This document shows, piece by piece, positions 7,826 through 17,317 of a DNA stretch of 50,868 nt. The stretch is from Ferrimonas aestuarii (GTDB lineage: Bacteria > Pseudomonadota > Gammaproteobacteria > Enterobacterales > Shewanellaceae). Both the position numbers and the translations under genes were made by a program. Under the pieces are notes generated by a model. It did not search any database. It was given only the letters and a program-made list of their open reading frames with translations, and was not told where the DNA came from. Position 1 is the first letter of the stretch. Every line of letters starts with the position of its first letter. The stretch covers positions 1-50,868 of the forward strand of contig NZ_SWCJ01000025.1 of NCBI RefSeq assembly GCF_005116665.1, in the 5' to 3' direction.

Positions 7826-8971
7826 CTAGCTAGCTTGGTGCTCTAAAACCGTTTGGGGGTCTGGCTTAATTACGTAGTGTGCCAGCCAAGCGGTCAGCGG
7901 GATGGTCAACACAATGCCGACGCTGCCAGCAAGTGCGTGGACAATGCTGACGGCGATGACCGGCATATTCATAAATTGCGCCGCGGGCATATCGAAGCCC
8001 CACACCATCATGATGGTGGTTAATGAGCTACCGGCAAAGGCCAGAATCAGGGTGTTGGTCATGGTGCCCATGATGTCGCGACCAATATTCATGCTGGCGA
8101 TCATTAGCTGTTTGGGCGACAGTTTAGGATCGGTAATCTGCAGTTCGTTGTACGCTGAGGCGATGGAGATGGCCACGTCCATCACAGCCCCTAGGGCCGA
8201 TACCATAATGGCAACAAACAGCAACCAGCGGATGGGAATTGGCTGCTCCGCCAAATAGATCACATCCTCCCCTTTATCTAAGTAGATTCCCGATAAGTGC
8301 GCCATCTCCCCAAAGGCTTGAGCCATGATGCCGGCGGCGACTACCCCAAGTAGGGTTCCCCCCATGGCACAGATGCTCTTGCGGTTGTAGCCGGATACCA
8401 AGATGAAATTCACCACAATTTTAATGCCCATCAATACAATGGTGACCAGCACGGGATTCCAGCCCGCGAAGATTGAGGGTATCAATACGCCGATGATCAG
8501 TGCAGCGGTGAAGTAGAGAGATACCACAGAGTTGAGGCCCTCTTTCTTACCGAAGGAGAGCAGCAGCACCATAAAGGCTGCACACATCCAGTAGATCGCC
8601 GTTGAGCGTTTGTGATTGTAGGCCCAGTAAACCGTTCCCGATGGCGTATCGCGGATCATCATGATGAAGGTGTCGCCTTGATGAACGTAAACGTTGTGCT
8701 GGCGGCTTAAGGGGTTATCCACTTTTACCCGTTTCCCCGCTTCATTGCCCTCAAGAATTTCAGCGGTGAAGACCTGTTTGCCGGTCATAATCGAGGGAAC
8801 TCGGGCGTCCGGTTGGATGTGGTTAGCGATCACCTCTACCACTTTCGCTTCGACAAACTCCTGTTTTAGAGTTTGTCCTGGACGAAAGTCGTCCCCCCAC
8901 TTCGGAGAGAAGATGAAAATGAGGGTGGAGAGTAGGGCGATGAAGACCGCAAAACCGTAATCGCGAATCAT
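7826..8971 (-). CDS. YibE/F-family membrane protein
   Basis: 381 residues from the ATG at 8971 (MIRDYGFAVF), chosen over an in-frame ATG six codons upstream because AAAGAGAAC lies at the right distance. One N-terminal membrane helix, an extracytoplasmic domain (about 30-125), then seven or so helices. The segments LGAVMDVAISIASAYNEL and IGRDIMGTMTNTLILAFAG are the conserved core of the YibE/F family. These are predicted transporters or channels; no substrate is established to my knowledge. A 16-bp perfect hairpin sits 26 bases upstream of the start. Likely a single-gene unit. Confidence 0.85.
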   Translation of the reverse strand: MIRDYGFAVFIALLSTLIFIFSPKWGDDFRPGQTLKQEFVEAKVVEVIANHIQPDARVPSIMTGKQVFTAEILEGNEAGKRVKVDNPLSRQHNVYVHQGDTFIMMIRDTPSGTVYWAYNHKRSTAIYWMCAAFMVLLLSFGKKEGLNSVVSLYFTAALIIGVLIPSIFAGWNPVLVTIVLMGIKIVVNFILVSGYNRKSICAMGGTLLGVVAAGIMAQAFGEMAHLSGIYLDKGEDVIYLAEQPIPIRWLLFVAIMVSALGAVMDVAISIASAYNELQITDPKLSPKQLMIASMNIGRDIMGTMTNTLILAFAGSSLTTIMMVWGFDMPAAQFMNMPVIAVSIVHALAGSVGIVLTIPLTAWLAHYVIKPDPQTVLEHQAS

Positions 8972-8996
8972 AATGTTCTCTTTAAACACAGGGCTC

Positions 8997-9038
8997 AGCC
9001 ATATTCACATGGGGTAAAATTGCCATGTGAATATGGCT
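8997..9038. other. Perfect 16-bp hairpin in the leader of the YibE/F-like gene
   Basis: AGCCATATTCACATGG (8997-9012) is the exact reverse complement of 9023-9038 with a ten-base loop. On the minus strand no T-tract follows, so it does not look like a standard terminator; it lies 26 bases before the YibE/F-like start and would be in its 5' leader if transcription begins upstream. Confidence 0.6.
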
Positions 9039-9050
9039 CAGACCTAGGCC

Positions 9051-9080
9051 AAAAAAAGGCACAGCGAACAGCTGTGCCTT
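9051..9080 (-). terminator. Terminator of the CpdB-like gene
   Basis: AAGGCACAGC / GCTGTGCCTT, ten-base perfect stem with a five-base loop; on the minus strand it runs into a seven-T tract. It is 15 bases past the stop of the CpdB-like gene. Confidence 0.9.
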
Positions 9081-9094
9081 GAGCGTTTAATGTC

Positions 9095-11272
9095 TTAGTG
9101 AGCAGGGCTACAGCCCTGGTACTTCTCTAAATCGGAGGCCGCGCTGGCGTTCGGGTTAGTGAAGTAGGTGGTTGCATCATTCACGTTTACTGAGGTGACG
9201 ATGGCTGGGTATTTTGGATTATCTTCGTCAATCTTGACGCAGACTTCCATGTTACGCAGCTTGTTCCACAGCGCTTCACCAGCACCGCCGTCATTACGCA
9301 GCTGAGTGATGGCACCGTCAGCTGCGTACTGAACGAACTCCCAGTTCGGGTTGGTGAAGTCCGCTGCAGCAACGCCAGCATTTTCGCCTACGTACTCGGT
9401 CAACATGTCACGAATGGCATAGGTCTGTTCGTTGACAGAATCGTAGTAAACGTCTGCATCAACGCCCCAACCATACTTCTTGATCTGAGAGCCCCAACGG
9501 TAGCTGTTCAGAGCCACTTTGTAGGTTGCATTTAGATCAAAGGCTTCGCCGTTGATTTCGGTGATGGTGATGCGCTCACCTTCGTTGGTTACCTTGTAGT
9601 CAGCATCCATCTCCAGTGCTGGCTTGGACAGATCAACGGTGTACTTAAAGTTGCCGTCGAACTGATCGTACAGGTAGGCCGGAGACCCTTTCTTGAAGGA
9701 GACGGTCAGATCGCCCGCTTTGTATTCATTGAAGTAGGTGTAAGACCACTCCATGAAGCGCTTGAGGTTCTTACCAGACATGTTAACGCCCAACAGGGTG
9801 TTGTCGTACTTGTAAAGGCTGGTAGAGGTGCCTTTGGTGTAAGACTGGCCGTCAGTCAGGTTGGAGGCATCGGAGAATAGGGAAGCCGCAGACACGGTAG
9901 CGCCACTTTTCTCGATTTGAACCTGGTTTATGAAATCCATCAGCGGCGTATCGATGACCTTAGCGGTATGGATGGTGGAGTACAGGCGACCCGCATCCTG
10001 ATTGTAGTTTTGCGCAACGGCTTCATCGGCACCGCCACTGCCATCGAAGGATGGGGTGAAGTTACCGTTTACGGTGCCCAGTGGGGTACGCGCATCCGCT
10101 TTGGAAGTGTCGTCAACGTACTGGAACTCAGCAGAGAGATCCGCGTCTTGAGTTACTTCTTTGGTGGACAGGTTGGACAAGGTGGTGTCCACCATGGTCC
10201 ATTTACCGTCAACTTTCTTCAGCTCAATTTCTGCCAGCGCTAGGTTCGAGCCCCACTTACCAGGCTCCATGATCTTAACGTTGTTGGCTCGAGCCGCTTC
10301 GTCGTATACACCAGAAAGGGTTTTATCTTCTACGGTGTTACCGCCACCGACGGAGATATCAGTGGAGGTGTCACTGCCTTTCTCAACGTTTTCAATGTAG
10401 GTGGCGTGTTCGTGACCCGCTAGGATGACATCGAACTTGTCTGCCATGGCGGATGCGATGTTGTATACACCGGCGCCAGCTTCGCCGCTACGGCCCAAAT
10501 GCAGGGCACCTACGATGACGTCTGGCTGGAACTTCTCAATCAGCTCATCAACGGCCGCTTGAGTGGCGGCGAGCTCTTCCTCAAACTTCAGACCTTTGAA
10601 GTGGCTAGGTGCTGACGCTTCCCAGTTAGGCACGTTTGATGGGGTTAAACCAACAATGGCCACTTTGGCACCATCCACTTCAAATACCTGATAACCACGA
10701 ATGTAGTTAACGTCGTTGCTCTCCCACTTAATGTTGGAGGACAGCACGGCACCGTTGAAGTGGTCAAGGTTACGATCGATAAAGGAGCGTTCGAAGTTGA
10801 ATTCGTGGTTACCTGGAATCCAAGCATCAAAGCCCATGGAGTTGAGGCTTAATACCACAGGGTGGGTTGGATCGTCGTTGAACAGCTGGGCGGAGTTACC
10901 TTGAACCGTATCACCGATATCAACCAAGATGATGTTTGGGTTTTTGGTGCGCTCTTGTTTCAGCAGAGTTTCGATGCGGGTTAAGCCAGCGTCTTTGTCC
11001 TCAGAGTCCAGCGCGTAATCATAACCAAAGATACGGCCATGAAGGTCGGAGGTGGCACCCACGGTGATGGTTAGCTCATCCACCTCGTTGGCACTCTTAA
11101 CGACGATGTCGTTGGTGTTGGTCAGTGTCTTACCTTCCATCACGACTGGGCTGTAGTCCGATGGAACATCAACATAGACGGTGTCATCATCTGAACATCC
11201 GCTTAATGCGGCAATAATTGACAGACACAGCAAACTGCGTTTTGTAATTTTCACAGGCGTTCCTATTTTCAT
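9095..11272 (-). CDS. CpdB/UshA-type nucleotidase lipoprotein (metallophosphoesterase)
   Basis: 725 residues. The leader ends in the lipobox LSGC followed by SDDD; Asp at +2 would retain it in the inner membrane under the classic Lol rule. The metallophosphoesterase domain (about 65-300) shows DLHGR, VDIGDTVQGN, IPGNHEFN, a His in GALHLGR, and AGHEHA, which are the dinuclear-metal ligands of the family. The C-terminal 5'-nucleotidase domain (about 440-650) carries NSYRWG. GNHEFN rather than GNHEFD points to the 2',3'-cyclic-nucleotide 2'-phosphodiesterase / 3'-nucleotidase (CpdB) branch. It would release phosphate and nucleosides from nucleotides outside the cytoplasm. A terminator follows. 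Confidence 0.88.
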   Translation of the reverse strand: MKIGTPVKITKRSLLCLSIIAALSGCSDDDTVYVDVPSDYSPVVMEGKTLTNTNDIVVKSANEVDELTITVGATSDLHGRIFGYDYALDSEDKDAGLTRIETLLKQERTKNPNIILVDIGDTVQGNSAQLFNDDPTHPVVLSLNSMGFDAWIPGNHEFNFERSFIDRNLDHFNGAVLSSNIKWESNDVNYIRGYQVFEVDGAKVAIVGLTPSNVPNWEASAPSHFKGLKFEEELAATQAAVDELIEKFQPDVIVGALHLGRSGEAGAGVYNIASAMADKFDVILAGHEHATYIENVEKGSDTSTDISVGGGNTVEDKTLSGVYDEAARANNVKIMEPGKWGSNLALAEIELKKVDGKWTMVDTTLSNLSTKEVTQDADLSAEFQYVDDTSKADARTPLGTVNGNFTPSFDGSGGADEAVAQNYNQDAGRLYSTIHTAKVIDTPLMDFINQVQIEKSGATVSAASLFSDASNLTDGQSYTKGTSTSLYKYDNTLLGVNMSGKNLKRFMEWSYTYFNEYKAGDLTVSFKKGSPAYLYDQFDGNFKYTVDLSKPALEMDADYKVTNEGERITITEINGEAFDLNATYKVALNSYRWGSQIKKYGWGVDADVYYDSVNEQTYAIRDMLTEYVGENAGVAAADFTNPNWEFVQYAADGAITQLRNDGGAGEALWNKLRNMEVCVKIDEDNPKYPAIVTSVNVNDATTYFTNPNASAASDLEKYQGCSPAH

Positions 11273-11526
11273 CAGTTAGAAATTACGTGGCGTATTTATT
11301 ATTTTGTGGCCACGGATAAATCCTATGCCTGTAAATAATTCACTTCACTATTGGCTTGTAATTGCTGTGACTCAGATCTTCAAAAAACGTGATTCATTTT
11401 CAAAAGATTAACAACCCGGTTTGAAAGCTGTTCAATCGTGAAGCCTAGCTACCATCTTAGTTAACATCCTAATTAGGCTAAGCCGTAGGGCGGGGAGCGC
11501 GCCGTGGAAACTGAATGATAATTCCA

Positions 11527-11545
11527 AATGTAATTTAATTACATT
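11527..11545. promoter_or_regulatory. 19-base perfect palindrome (possible operator)
   Basis: AATGTAATTTAATTACATT reads the same on both strands around a central T. It is 20 bases past the tamB stop and about 255 bases upstream of the CpdB-like start. It has the shape of a dimeric regulator site, but I cannot assign a regulator. The remaining 11273-11526 stretch is AT-rich without a convincing gene. Confidence 0.4.
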
Positions 11546-11565
11546 ATCCGGCGCTTATTGGTCGA

Positions 11566-14500
11566 TTATTCGAGGTCGAAGCTGTAATAAATATCCAGAG
11601 TATCTCGCAAGGTGCTATTTACACCTTCCAACCAAAGTCGGCTCTGTAAATAATATCTGATGGTGATCTCAGTATTGGGCTCATATATTCCAAATCCATA
11701 TTTTAAGAATATTTTTTCACCCAAATAGCCGCTAATTGCGACCTGTTGATCATCTCCATCTCCCTCCGGTGCCACGTTGACATTATTAAAGCCCAGCCCC
11801 TCTCCAATGGTATTAATGATGCCGCCGGTTTGGGCTAGCCCCAGATTGAGGGCGGCCATGGTAAGCATGCTGTTGTTGTCACCGGTGCCTAGGCCTCGGC
11901 CTTGGGTGATGTAGGAGAGGATCTCCTGTTGCTCCATGGCAGGGTTGGAAAATAGGGTCAGCTGAGGCTCTGTAGCAAGCCCTGACACTCGTACGCCCGC
12001 GATGACGTTTTCGGATTTGATCTCTCGAATCGCTTCTATATCCAATGTGGGTAGGGTTGCAGGGCCCGTAAAGCCAACCCGACCTCGGCGGATGGTTAGG
12101 TTTTGGCCGAAGGCGGAGAAGCTGCCGTCATTGAGATTGATGTCACCGAATATTTGCGGTACCTGAGTTGGCTTCTGAGTTAATGACAGTTCGCCCCCAA
12201 GGCGGCCGTCAACGCCGTTGCCAGATACCAGCACATCGTCTCCCAATGCCAAAGTGAGATCCAAGGTGATCGGCGGTGGTGGTGCTTGCTCCTGTTGAGG
12301 GCGGTCGTCGATAAATTGCACATCATCACTCACGGCTACGCCGCCATCGGGCAGTTGAGCTAAGGTGATGCTAGCTTTGGGGATATCAACCCGTCCAGCC
12401 ACTTTGATGCCGTCATCGTCTTTGGTGAGATGGAGGTCGGGAGAGACTTCGGCAATCACCAGAGGCGGTGCGAACACATCGAGGCGTTCGCCGACAATGG
12501 TAAAGTCTAAGGCCAGTTGCGGTTGGCTCCAGTCGAGCCAGCCACCGATCTCGGATTCACCGCCTCCCACTTGCGCATGACTTTCCAGCTCTAGGCGTTG
12601 GCCCTGGAAGTTGAGGTCGAAGCTGAGATCGTCTAGGCGCGTTGGGTTGGTGAGAAGCGCCAGATTCGCGTCACTTAAGCTGGTATCGCCGTAGACCAAA
12701 GGCACATTAAGATCGCCATCAAACTGCAAATTGGCGTTGATGATGCCGTTGAGTGCTTCCAGTTCCGGAATGGCCTTGGTAAAAGGGGCCAGATCCAGTC
12801 GATTGAGAGCCAGTTCGCCAGCGAGAGAGTAGGGCGATTCTGGGCCAAGTAGGAAGTTTGCTCGAATGAGCGGGTGATCGTTATCCAGTTCAAGCCCCAC
12901 TTCAAAGCCGCTTTTGCCCATGTTGCCTATCAGATCCATCCGCTGCCACGGCAATACCATCGCTTGATCTTGGCGTTGACCAAAATAGCGAATTTCACCG
13001 GAGTCACTGTGGAACTGGCTCTGAATTTTTGGCAATTGGCCGAGGGTCCAGCTGGCATCGATGTTGGCGGATACCTGCCCTGAGATGCCGATGTCCTCAG
13101 GCAGTATCTTGGCTAACGAGTCCTCCAACTGGGCGTCTAAGCTTAAGCGGGCTGCACCACTGGTGCCTAAGTTAGCTGGGATCGGCAAACACAGGCTGGC
13201 TCCAGGACCCTGCCAGCAGTGCTGTTGCATTACAAATGCCTGTCCGGCAAAACTGAAGGTCAGAGGCGCATTCTGCTGTTGCTCCCAGGCTCCCAAGGGC
13301 GTTTGAATGACGCCATCGGTGAGCTCCCCTTGCCACCAAGCGAACTGTTCGGATAGGCGGCCATTGAAGTGAACTTCGCCGCCCCAAGGCGTGTCGTCGT
13401 CGCCGTCGGTGGCGATAAAAATGCGCTGGCTGCTAAGGTCGCCGCTGGCATTCAGGCTCAGATTGGTAAAGCCGAAGCTATCCACTTGCCAAGGTTGGCC
13501 GTCGACGCTCAGTTCAAATTCATGGTGATTCAGTGGCCGATAGCGCCCGCTTATCTTGGCTGAAGACAACGAAACCGGTTGCCAAGCGACATCGGCAACC
13601 TCCAGATCAAATTGCACTTCTGGCTGTTCGGTGTCGCCGCGCACCTTGATGTCGCCACTGAGATTCCCCTTAAGGTCGGGAAGCCATTGGCTGGCGTCCT
13701 CTACTTGAATGTGGCTATTGACTGACCAGTCAGGGCTTGCGGCTCCCGTCAGGGTCACTGTGCTGCCACGACTGCTTAGGACAAACTGCTCGCCCCACAC
13801 TTGCCACCGGTGATTGACGCCCAGTTTGCCTTGTAAGGTAAAGGGTTGCTGCTCGAAACTGCCCACAACCTTGGCGTTACTGATCTCCCCATGCCAGTCG
13901 TCTGCTTGCCAATGCCCCTGAGTGGCCAGTTGACCGCTTAGGCTTAAGGGCAGGTCGGGAAGCAGGGCTGACAGATTAAGATCTTGGCTGGTGAGCTGAG
14001 CCTGCCAAGTTAGGGCATCGCCGTAGTTGAGGCTGCCGGTTACGGCGGCATTACCATGGTCGCTTTGAAGCTGCGCCTGAGTCAGTTGCAGTTGTCCGTC
14101 ACCATGGCTGCCTTGGGTGGTTAGGTGGAAGCTTGGGTAATCCAGTGCGCTGATTTGGACTTCACCGTTAAAACTTTGCTGCTCTAGGCTGCCTTGGCTT
14201 TGAATATCCAGCTCACTGAATCGATATTCTGGGGTGTCGCCAAACGGCCAACCGAGGTGTTCACCGCGGATGGATACGGAGTAGGGCAGGCGTTGGTCTT
14301 TGAGGGTGATGCCACCTTCGACCACTGCCTGCTGTTGACCACTGAGCTCAAGATTAAATGCCAGATCCAACAAGCTTTGGCTGACGCTTCCCGAGAGTTT
14401 TTGCCCTTTGAGGCCAGGTGTCCAAGGAAGGTCAACTACTTCGCCAGTTAGCGTTGCCGATAGGGGCCAATCTCCTTGGAAGTCCAATTGACCGGAGAGA

Positions 14501-15303
14501 CTCAGCGAGGCCCAGTTGTGGTCCACCTCGATCTGCTCGACTTTCAGCAAACTGTCGCGCCAGTTTGCTCTGGCCTGCAGTGAAGCGACCCGCTGAGCTA
14601 GCGTTCCCGTTGTGATTAGGGCGCGCCGCAGGGCAATATTGGGCGCGTTGATGGCGAACGGCAGAGACACCTTGGGCATGGTGGCCATGGCCCAGTCTGA
14701 CGTTTGGGGAGCGGCGCTGCTCGGCTCAGCCTCGGTGTCTTGTTCATCGCTTGCGGGGATATAAACCGCAATCTGTTCGCCAATGAGGCTACCGAGGGTC
14801 AGGGTATCGCCTTTGAATTGAGCGGAGAGAGAGCTTTGTCCTAGGGCGTAGTGCATCTGGTTGACGCGTACGCGCACGCGACTGAGTTCAATATGTTTGG
14901 CTCTAATTTGCCAAGGGAGTGTGAATGGCTCCGATGGCGTCGAGCCGCTTTGTGGTTCTGTGGATTCCTCTGAGCCAGTAGAAAGTTGTTCGGTGTCGAG
15001 CTCAAACACCACGCCGCTTAGCTGCAAGCGTTCGACGCAGACTGCCTTGGAAAAGAGGCAGCTTGGGCGCCAATCAAGACTCAACCATTCCAGCTCAATG
15101 TTGATGCCGGCGATGCCCTGATAGTGGATCTGCTGCAGCAGCAAGTTGCGGTTTAGGCGACCTTGGGCGTCTTGGATTGAGAGCCCGGGCACGAGATTGG
15201 CGGCTCCGACCACCAGCTGAGTCCCCACCGGAGTACCAACGACTAAGGCGATTAGCATCAGCAGCGCCAGAAATATTAGGCCGATTCTTTTTATCATTTT
15301 CAT
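11566..15303 (-). CDS. tamB: Translocation and assembly module subunit TamB
   Basis: 1245 residues, close to the family's usual length. An N-terminal inner-membrane anchor (about 6-25) is followed by a very long beta-rich region that should form the periplasm-spanning taco-shaped groove, and the C-terminal DUF490/TamB domain (about 950-1245) with features such as LNDGSFSAFGQNLTIRRGRVGF and a terminal IYYSFDLE. TamB works with TamA in outer membrane protein insertion and, in recent work on AsmA-like proteins, in phospholipid transport to the outer membrane. It follows tamA by five bases, a tight operon. The ATG has only a weak ribosome site, suggesting coupling to tamA. Confidence 0.95.
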   Translation of the reverse strand: MKMIKRIGLIFLALLMLIALVVGTPVGTQLVVGAANLVPGLSIQDAQGRLNRNLLLQQIHYQGIAGINIELEWLSLDWRPSCLFSKAVCVERLQLSGVVFELDTEQLSTGSEESTEPQSGSTPSEPFTLPWQIRAKHIELSRVRVRVNQMHYALGQSSLSAQFKGDTLTLGSLIGEQIAVYIPASDEQDTEAEPSSAAPQTSDWAMATMPKVSLPFAINAPNIALRRALITTGTLAQRVASLQARANWRDSLLKVEQIEVDHNWASLSLSGQLDFQGDWPLSATLTGEVVDLPWTPGLKGQKLSGSVSQSLLDLAFNLELSGQQQAVVEGGITLKDQRLPYSVSIRGEHLGWPFGDTPEYRFSELDIQSQGSLEQQSFNGEVQISALDYPSFHLTTQGSHGDGQLQLTQAQLQSDHGNAAVTGSLNYGDALTWQAQLTSQDLNLSALLPDLPLSLSGQLATQGHWQADDWHGEISNAKVVGSFEQQPFTLQGKLGVNHRWQVWGEQFVLSSRGSTVTLTGAASPDWSVNSHIQVEDASQWLPDLKGNLSGDIKVRGDTEQPEVQFDLEVADVAWQPVSLSSAKISGRYRPLNHHEFELSVDGQPWQVDSFGFTNLSLNASGDLSSQRIFIATDGDDDTPWGGEVHFNGRLSEQFAWWQGELTDGVIQTPLGAWEQQQNAPLTFSFAGQAFVMQQHCWQGPGASLCLPIPANLGTSGAARLSLDAQLEDSLAKILPEDIGISGQVSANIDASWTLGQLPKIQSQFHSDSGEIRYFGQRQDQAMVLPWQRMDLIGNMGKSGFEVGLELDNDHPLIRANFLLGPESPYSLAGELALNRLDLAPFTKAIPELEALNGIINANLQFDGDLNVPLVYGDTSLSDANLALLTNPTRLDDLSFDLNFQGQRLELESHAQVGGGESEIGGWLDWSQPQLALDFTIVGERLDVFAPPLVIAEVSPDLHLTKDDDGIKVAGRVDIPKASITLAQLPDGGVAVSDDVQFIDDRPQQEQAPPPPITLDLTLALGDDVLVSGNGVDGRLGGELSLTQKPTQVPQIFGDINLNDGSFSAFGQNLTIRRGRVGFTGPATLPTLDIEAIREIKSENVIAGVRVSGLATEPQLTLFSNPAMEQQEILSYITQGRGLGTGDNNSMLTMAALNLGLAQTGGIINTIGEGLGFNNVNVAPEGDGDDQQVAISGYLGEKIFLKYGFGIYEPNTEITIRYYLQSRLWLEGVNSTLRDTLDIYYSFDLE

Positions 15304-15308
15304 CGTTA

Positions 15309-17123
15309 TTACAGCCCTGAGCCGATGGTGAGGTGCAATCTAAACGGCGGATCGTCTTCGCTTATCCCGTAACCGAAATCCGCTTTAATGGGGCCGACAG
15401 GGGAGATCCAATGAAGCCCGATCCCCACGGAGTACACCGGACTAAAGTCTTGAGTATTAAAGGCGTTACCTGCATCAATAAAGGTGGCCACTCGCCAGGA
15501 GTCCGACAGGTAATATTGGTATTCGGCACTGCCAACCATTAGGTAGCGGCCGCCGACCACCAATGATACCGTCTCGCCTTGATCGTTAATGGTCTCCTCT
15601 TTAGGGCCCAATGATTGATAGCCAAAACCACGGATGCTGATGTCACCGCCGGCGAAAAAACGCATGGATGGGGGCAGATCCAGCAGCTCGGCGTTATCAA
15701 CCTGGCTAGCCCCAAGATCCGCCCGCAAAACGAAGCGGTGGCCAGCAAAGGGGGTATCTATCCACTTTAGTTGGCTGCGGGCTTGAGTGATGCGGGTATC
15801 GGCGCCCCAAATGGTATCGGCATGTTCAATGCTGTAGCTCTGGCGAAAGCCGCGTCTTGGATCCAGAGGGCTGCCCCAACGTTTGGTCTTAGACCAGCTT
15901 ATTCCGGGCAGAAGCAGCTGGGCATCGAAATCTTGACCAACGGCTTTCCACTGCTCCTGAATCCAGCGAAGGTAATACTCCCGGACCCAGCCGCCACCAA
16001 GGTGAGTTTGTCGGGCAACACGAAGGCCATATTGTTCACTGTCGATGTCGCCATACTGGTCTTGGTCTATCACCGCATTAAACAGCAACTGATCTTGTGT
16101 GGGGTGTTCCAGTGGTATGCGATAAACCCAGTTAAGCTGTGGATTTTTAGACAGTTCTAACGTGAGCTGTTGGCTGTGGCCTGCGCGATTGATTTTAGGG
16201 GTACGCCAGGTTGTGGTGGCTCGCGGGCCATTATCCGTGGTGTAGCCGACACCAAGATCGACGGTATGTCGGGATGCCGCGGACAGCTGAACATCGATAG
16301 GAATACGCTGCTGCTCTGCTTTGTCGACCAACGGCAGTACCCGCAGATCGCCAAAATAGCCAGACTCCAGCAGCGAGCTGTTAAAGCTGGCGATGGCGTC
16401 ACTGGTGTACGCTTGACCCGGCTCAAACGGGATCAGGGCCTCAAGCAGTTCGGGCTCCAGATCAAACTCATTAAATCGAACTTCACCGAGCAGGTAACGC
16501 TCGCCGCTGTCAAATACCAGAGTTACGTCGGCCAGATTCTGGTCTCGATCAACCTCCAGTGACGATTGAACAAATTTGCCGTCAAAATAGCCCCGGACGA
16601 GAGCCTCGGAAAGAATGCTGTTTTTGAGGGTTTGGTATTGCCCATGATGTAGCGGTTTGCCCGGGGCAATGGCGCTATTTTCTAAAACCTTACCAAGCTC
16701 TGGATCGCCGCTGGCTTCCCCTTCGACCCAGATCATTACAAAGCGATAATGAACTTGGGGGCCGGGCTTCACCTCTAGGTTGATGGGCCAGATTTCAGAG
16801 TCTTGCTCAACCACGAGGCTAAGCTCGGCATTGTAGTAGCCAAGAGCTTCAAGCGCTTGTTGAGCTTGCTTTTCTAGGGTGAATACAAAGGCGCGGCGCT
16901 CCGCTGCGGTCGTGGGGAGCGGAGTCAGGTACGCTTCAATGTTGGCGGTGATTCTATCGGAAGCGCCGCGTATCGCCAGCTGAACCAAGGGCTCTGGTGC
17001 CTTTTCTCGTTTTTTAAGCAGGCGCGGGCGCTCTGAGTCTTCGGCGTGAGCCAAGTTCATGCTCAGTAGGATAAACAGAGCGGCTAACCATAGGTTGGGC
17101 TTAAGTTGGCGCCAGAAAGTCAC
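15309..17123 (-). CDS. tamA: Translocation and assembly module subunit TamA (Omp85 family)
   Basis: 604 residues: a signal peptide (about 1-27, ending NLAHA), three POTRA domains (about 45-275), then a 16-strand Omp85 barrel. The signature FFAGGDISIRGFGYQSLGP (RGF motif at the expected place) and the end FRLHLTIGSGL fit the family; E. coli TamA is 577 residues. It sits in the outer membrane and pairs with TamB encoded just downstream. The start is GTG at 17123 with a weak ribosome site. No other genes share the operon here. Confidence 0.95.
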   Translation of the reverse strand: MTFWRQLKPNLWLAALFILLSMNLAHAEDSERPRLLKKREKAPEPLVQLAIRGASDRITANIEAYLTPLPTTAAERRAFVFTLEKQAQQALEALGYYNAELSLVVEQDSEIWPINLEVKPGPQVHYRFVMIWVEGEASGDPELGKVLENSAIAPGKPLHHGQYQTLKNSILSEALVRGYFDGKFVQSSLEVDRDQNLADVTLVFDSGERYLLGEVRFNEFDLEPELLEALIPFEPGQAYTSDAIASFNSSLLESGYFGDLRVLPLVDKAEQQRIPIDVQLSAASRHTVDLGVGYTTDNGPRATTTWRTPKINRAGHSQQLTLELSKNPQLNWVYRIPLEHPTQDQLLFNAVIDQDQYGDIDSEQYGLRVARQTHLGGGWVREYYLRWIQEQWKAVGQDFDAQLLLPGISWSKTKRWGSPLDPRRGFRQSYSIEHADTIWGADTRITQARSQLKWIDTPFAGHRFVLRADLGASQVDNAELLDLPPSMRFFAGGDISIRGFGYQSLGPKEETINDQGETVSLVVGGRYLMVGSAEYQYYLSDSWRVATFIDAGNAFNTQDFSPVYSVGIGLHWISPVGPIKADFGYGISEDDPPFRLHLTIGSGL

Positions 17124-17317
17124 GGAATCAGATACTCATAGGGTTGAGATTGGTAAAGCATAGACAGTTGCTGGGAGGCAAAACCTTATAGAGTTGACAC
17201 CGGCTAAAGTGGCTATAGGTTGAACTGTGTACCCCAAATCAGACCATCAAGTTAACTATTTAAATTATATGAGAAATGGAACATGATGGCGAAGCATTGT
17301 TTTTGAAAAGGATTCCC

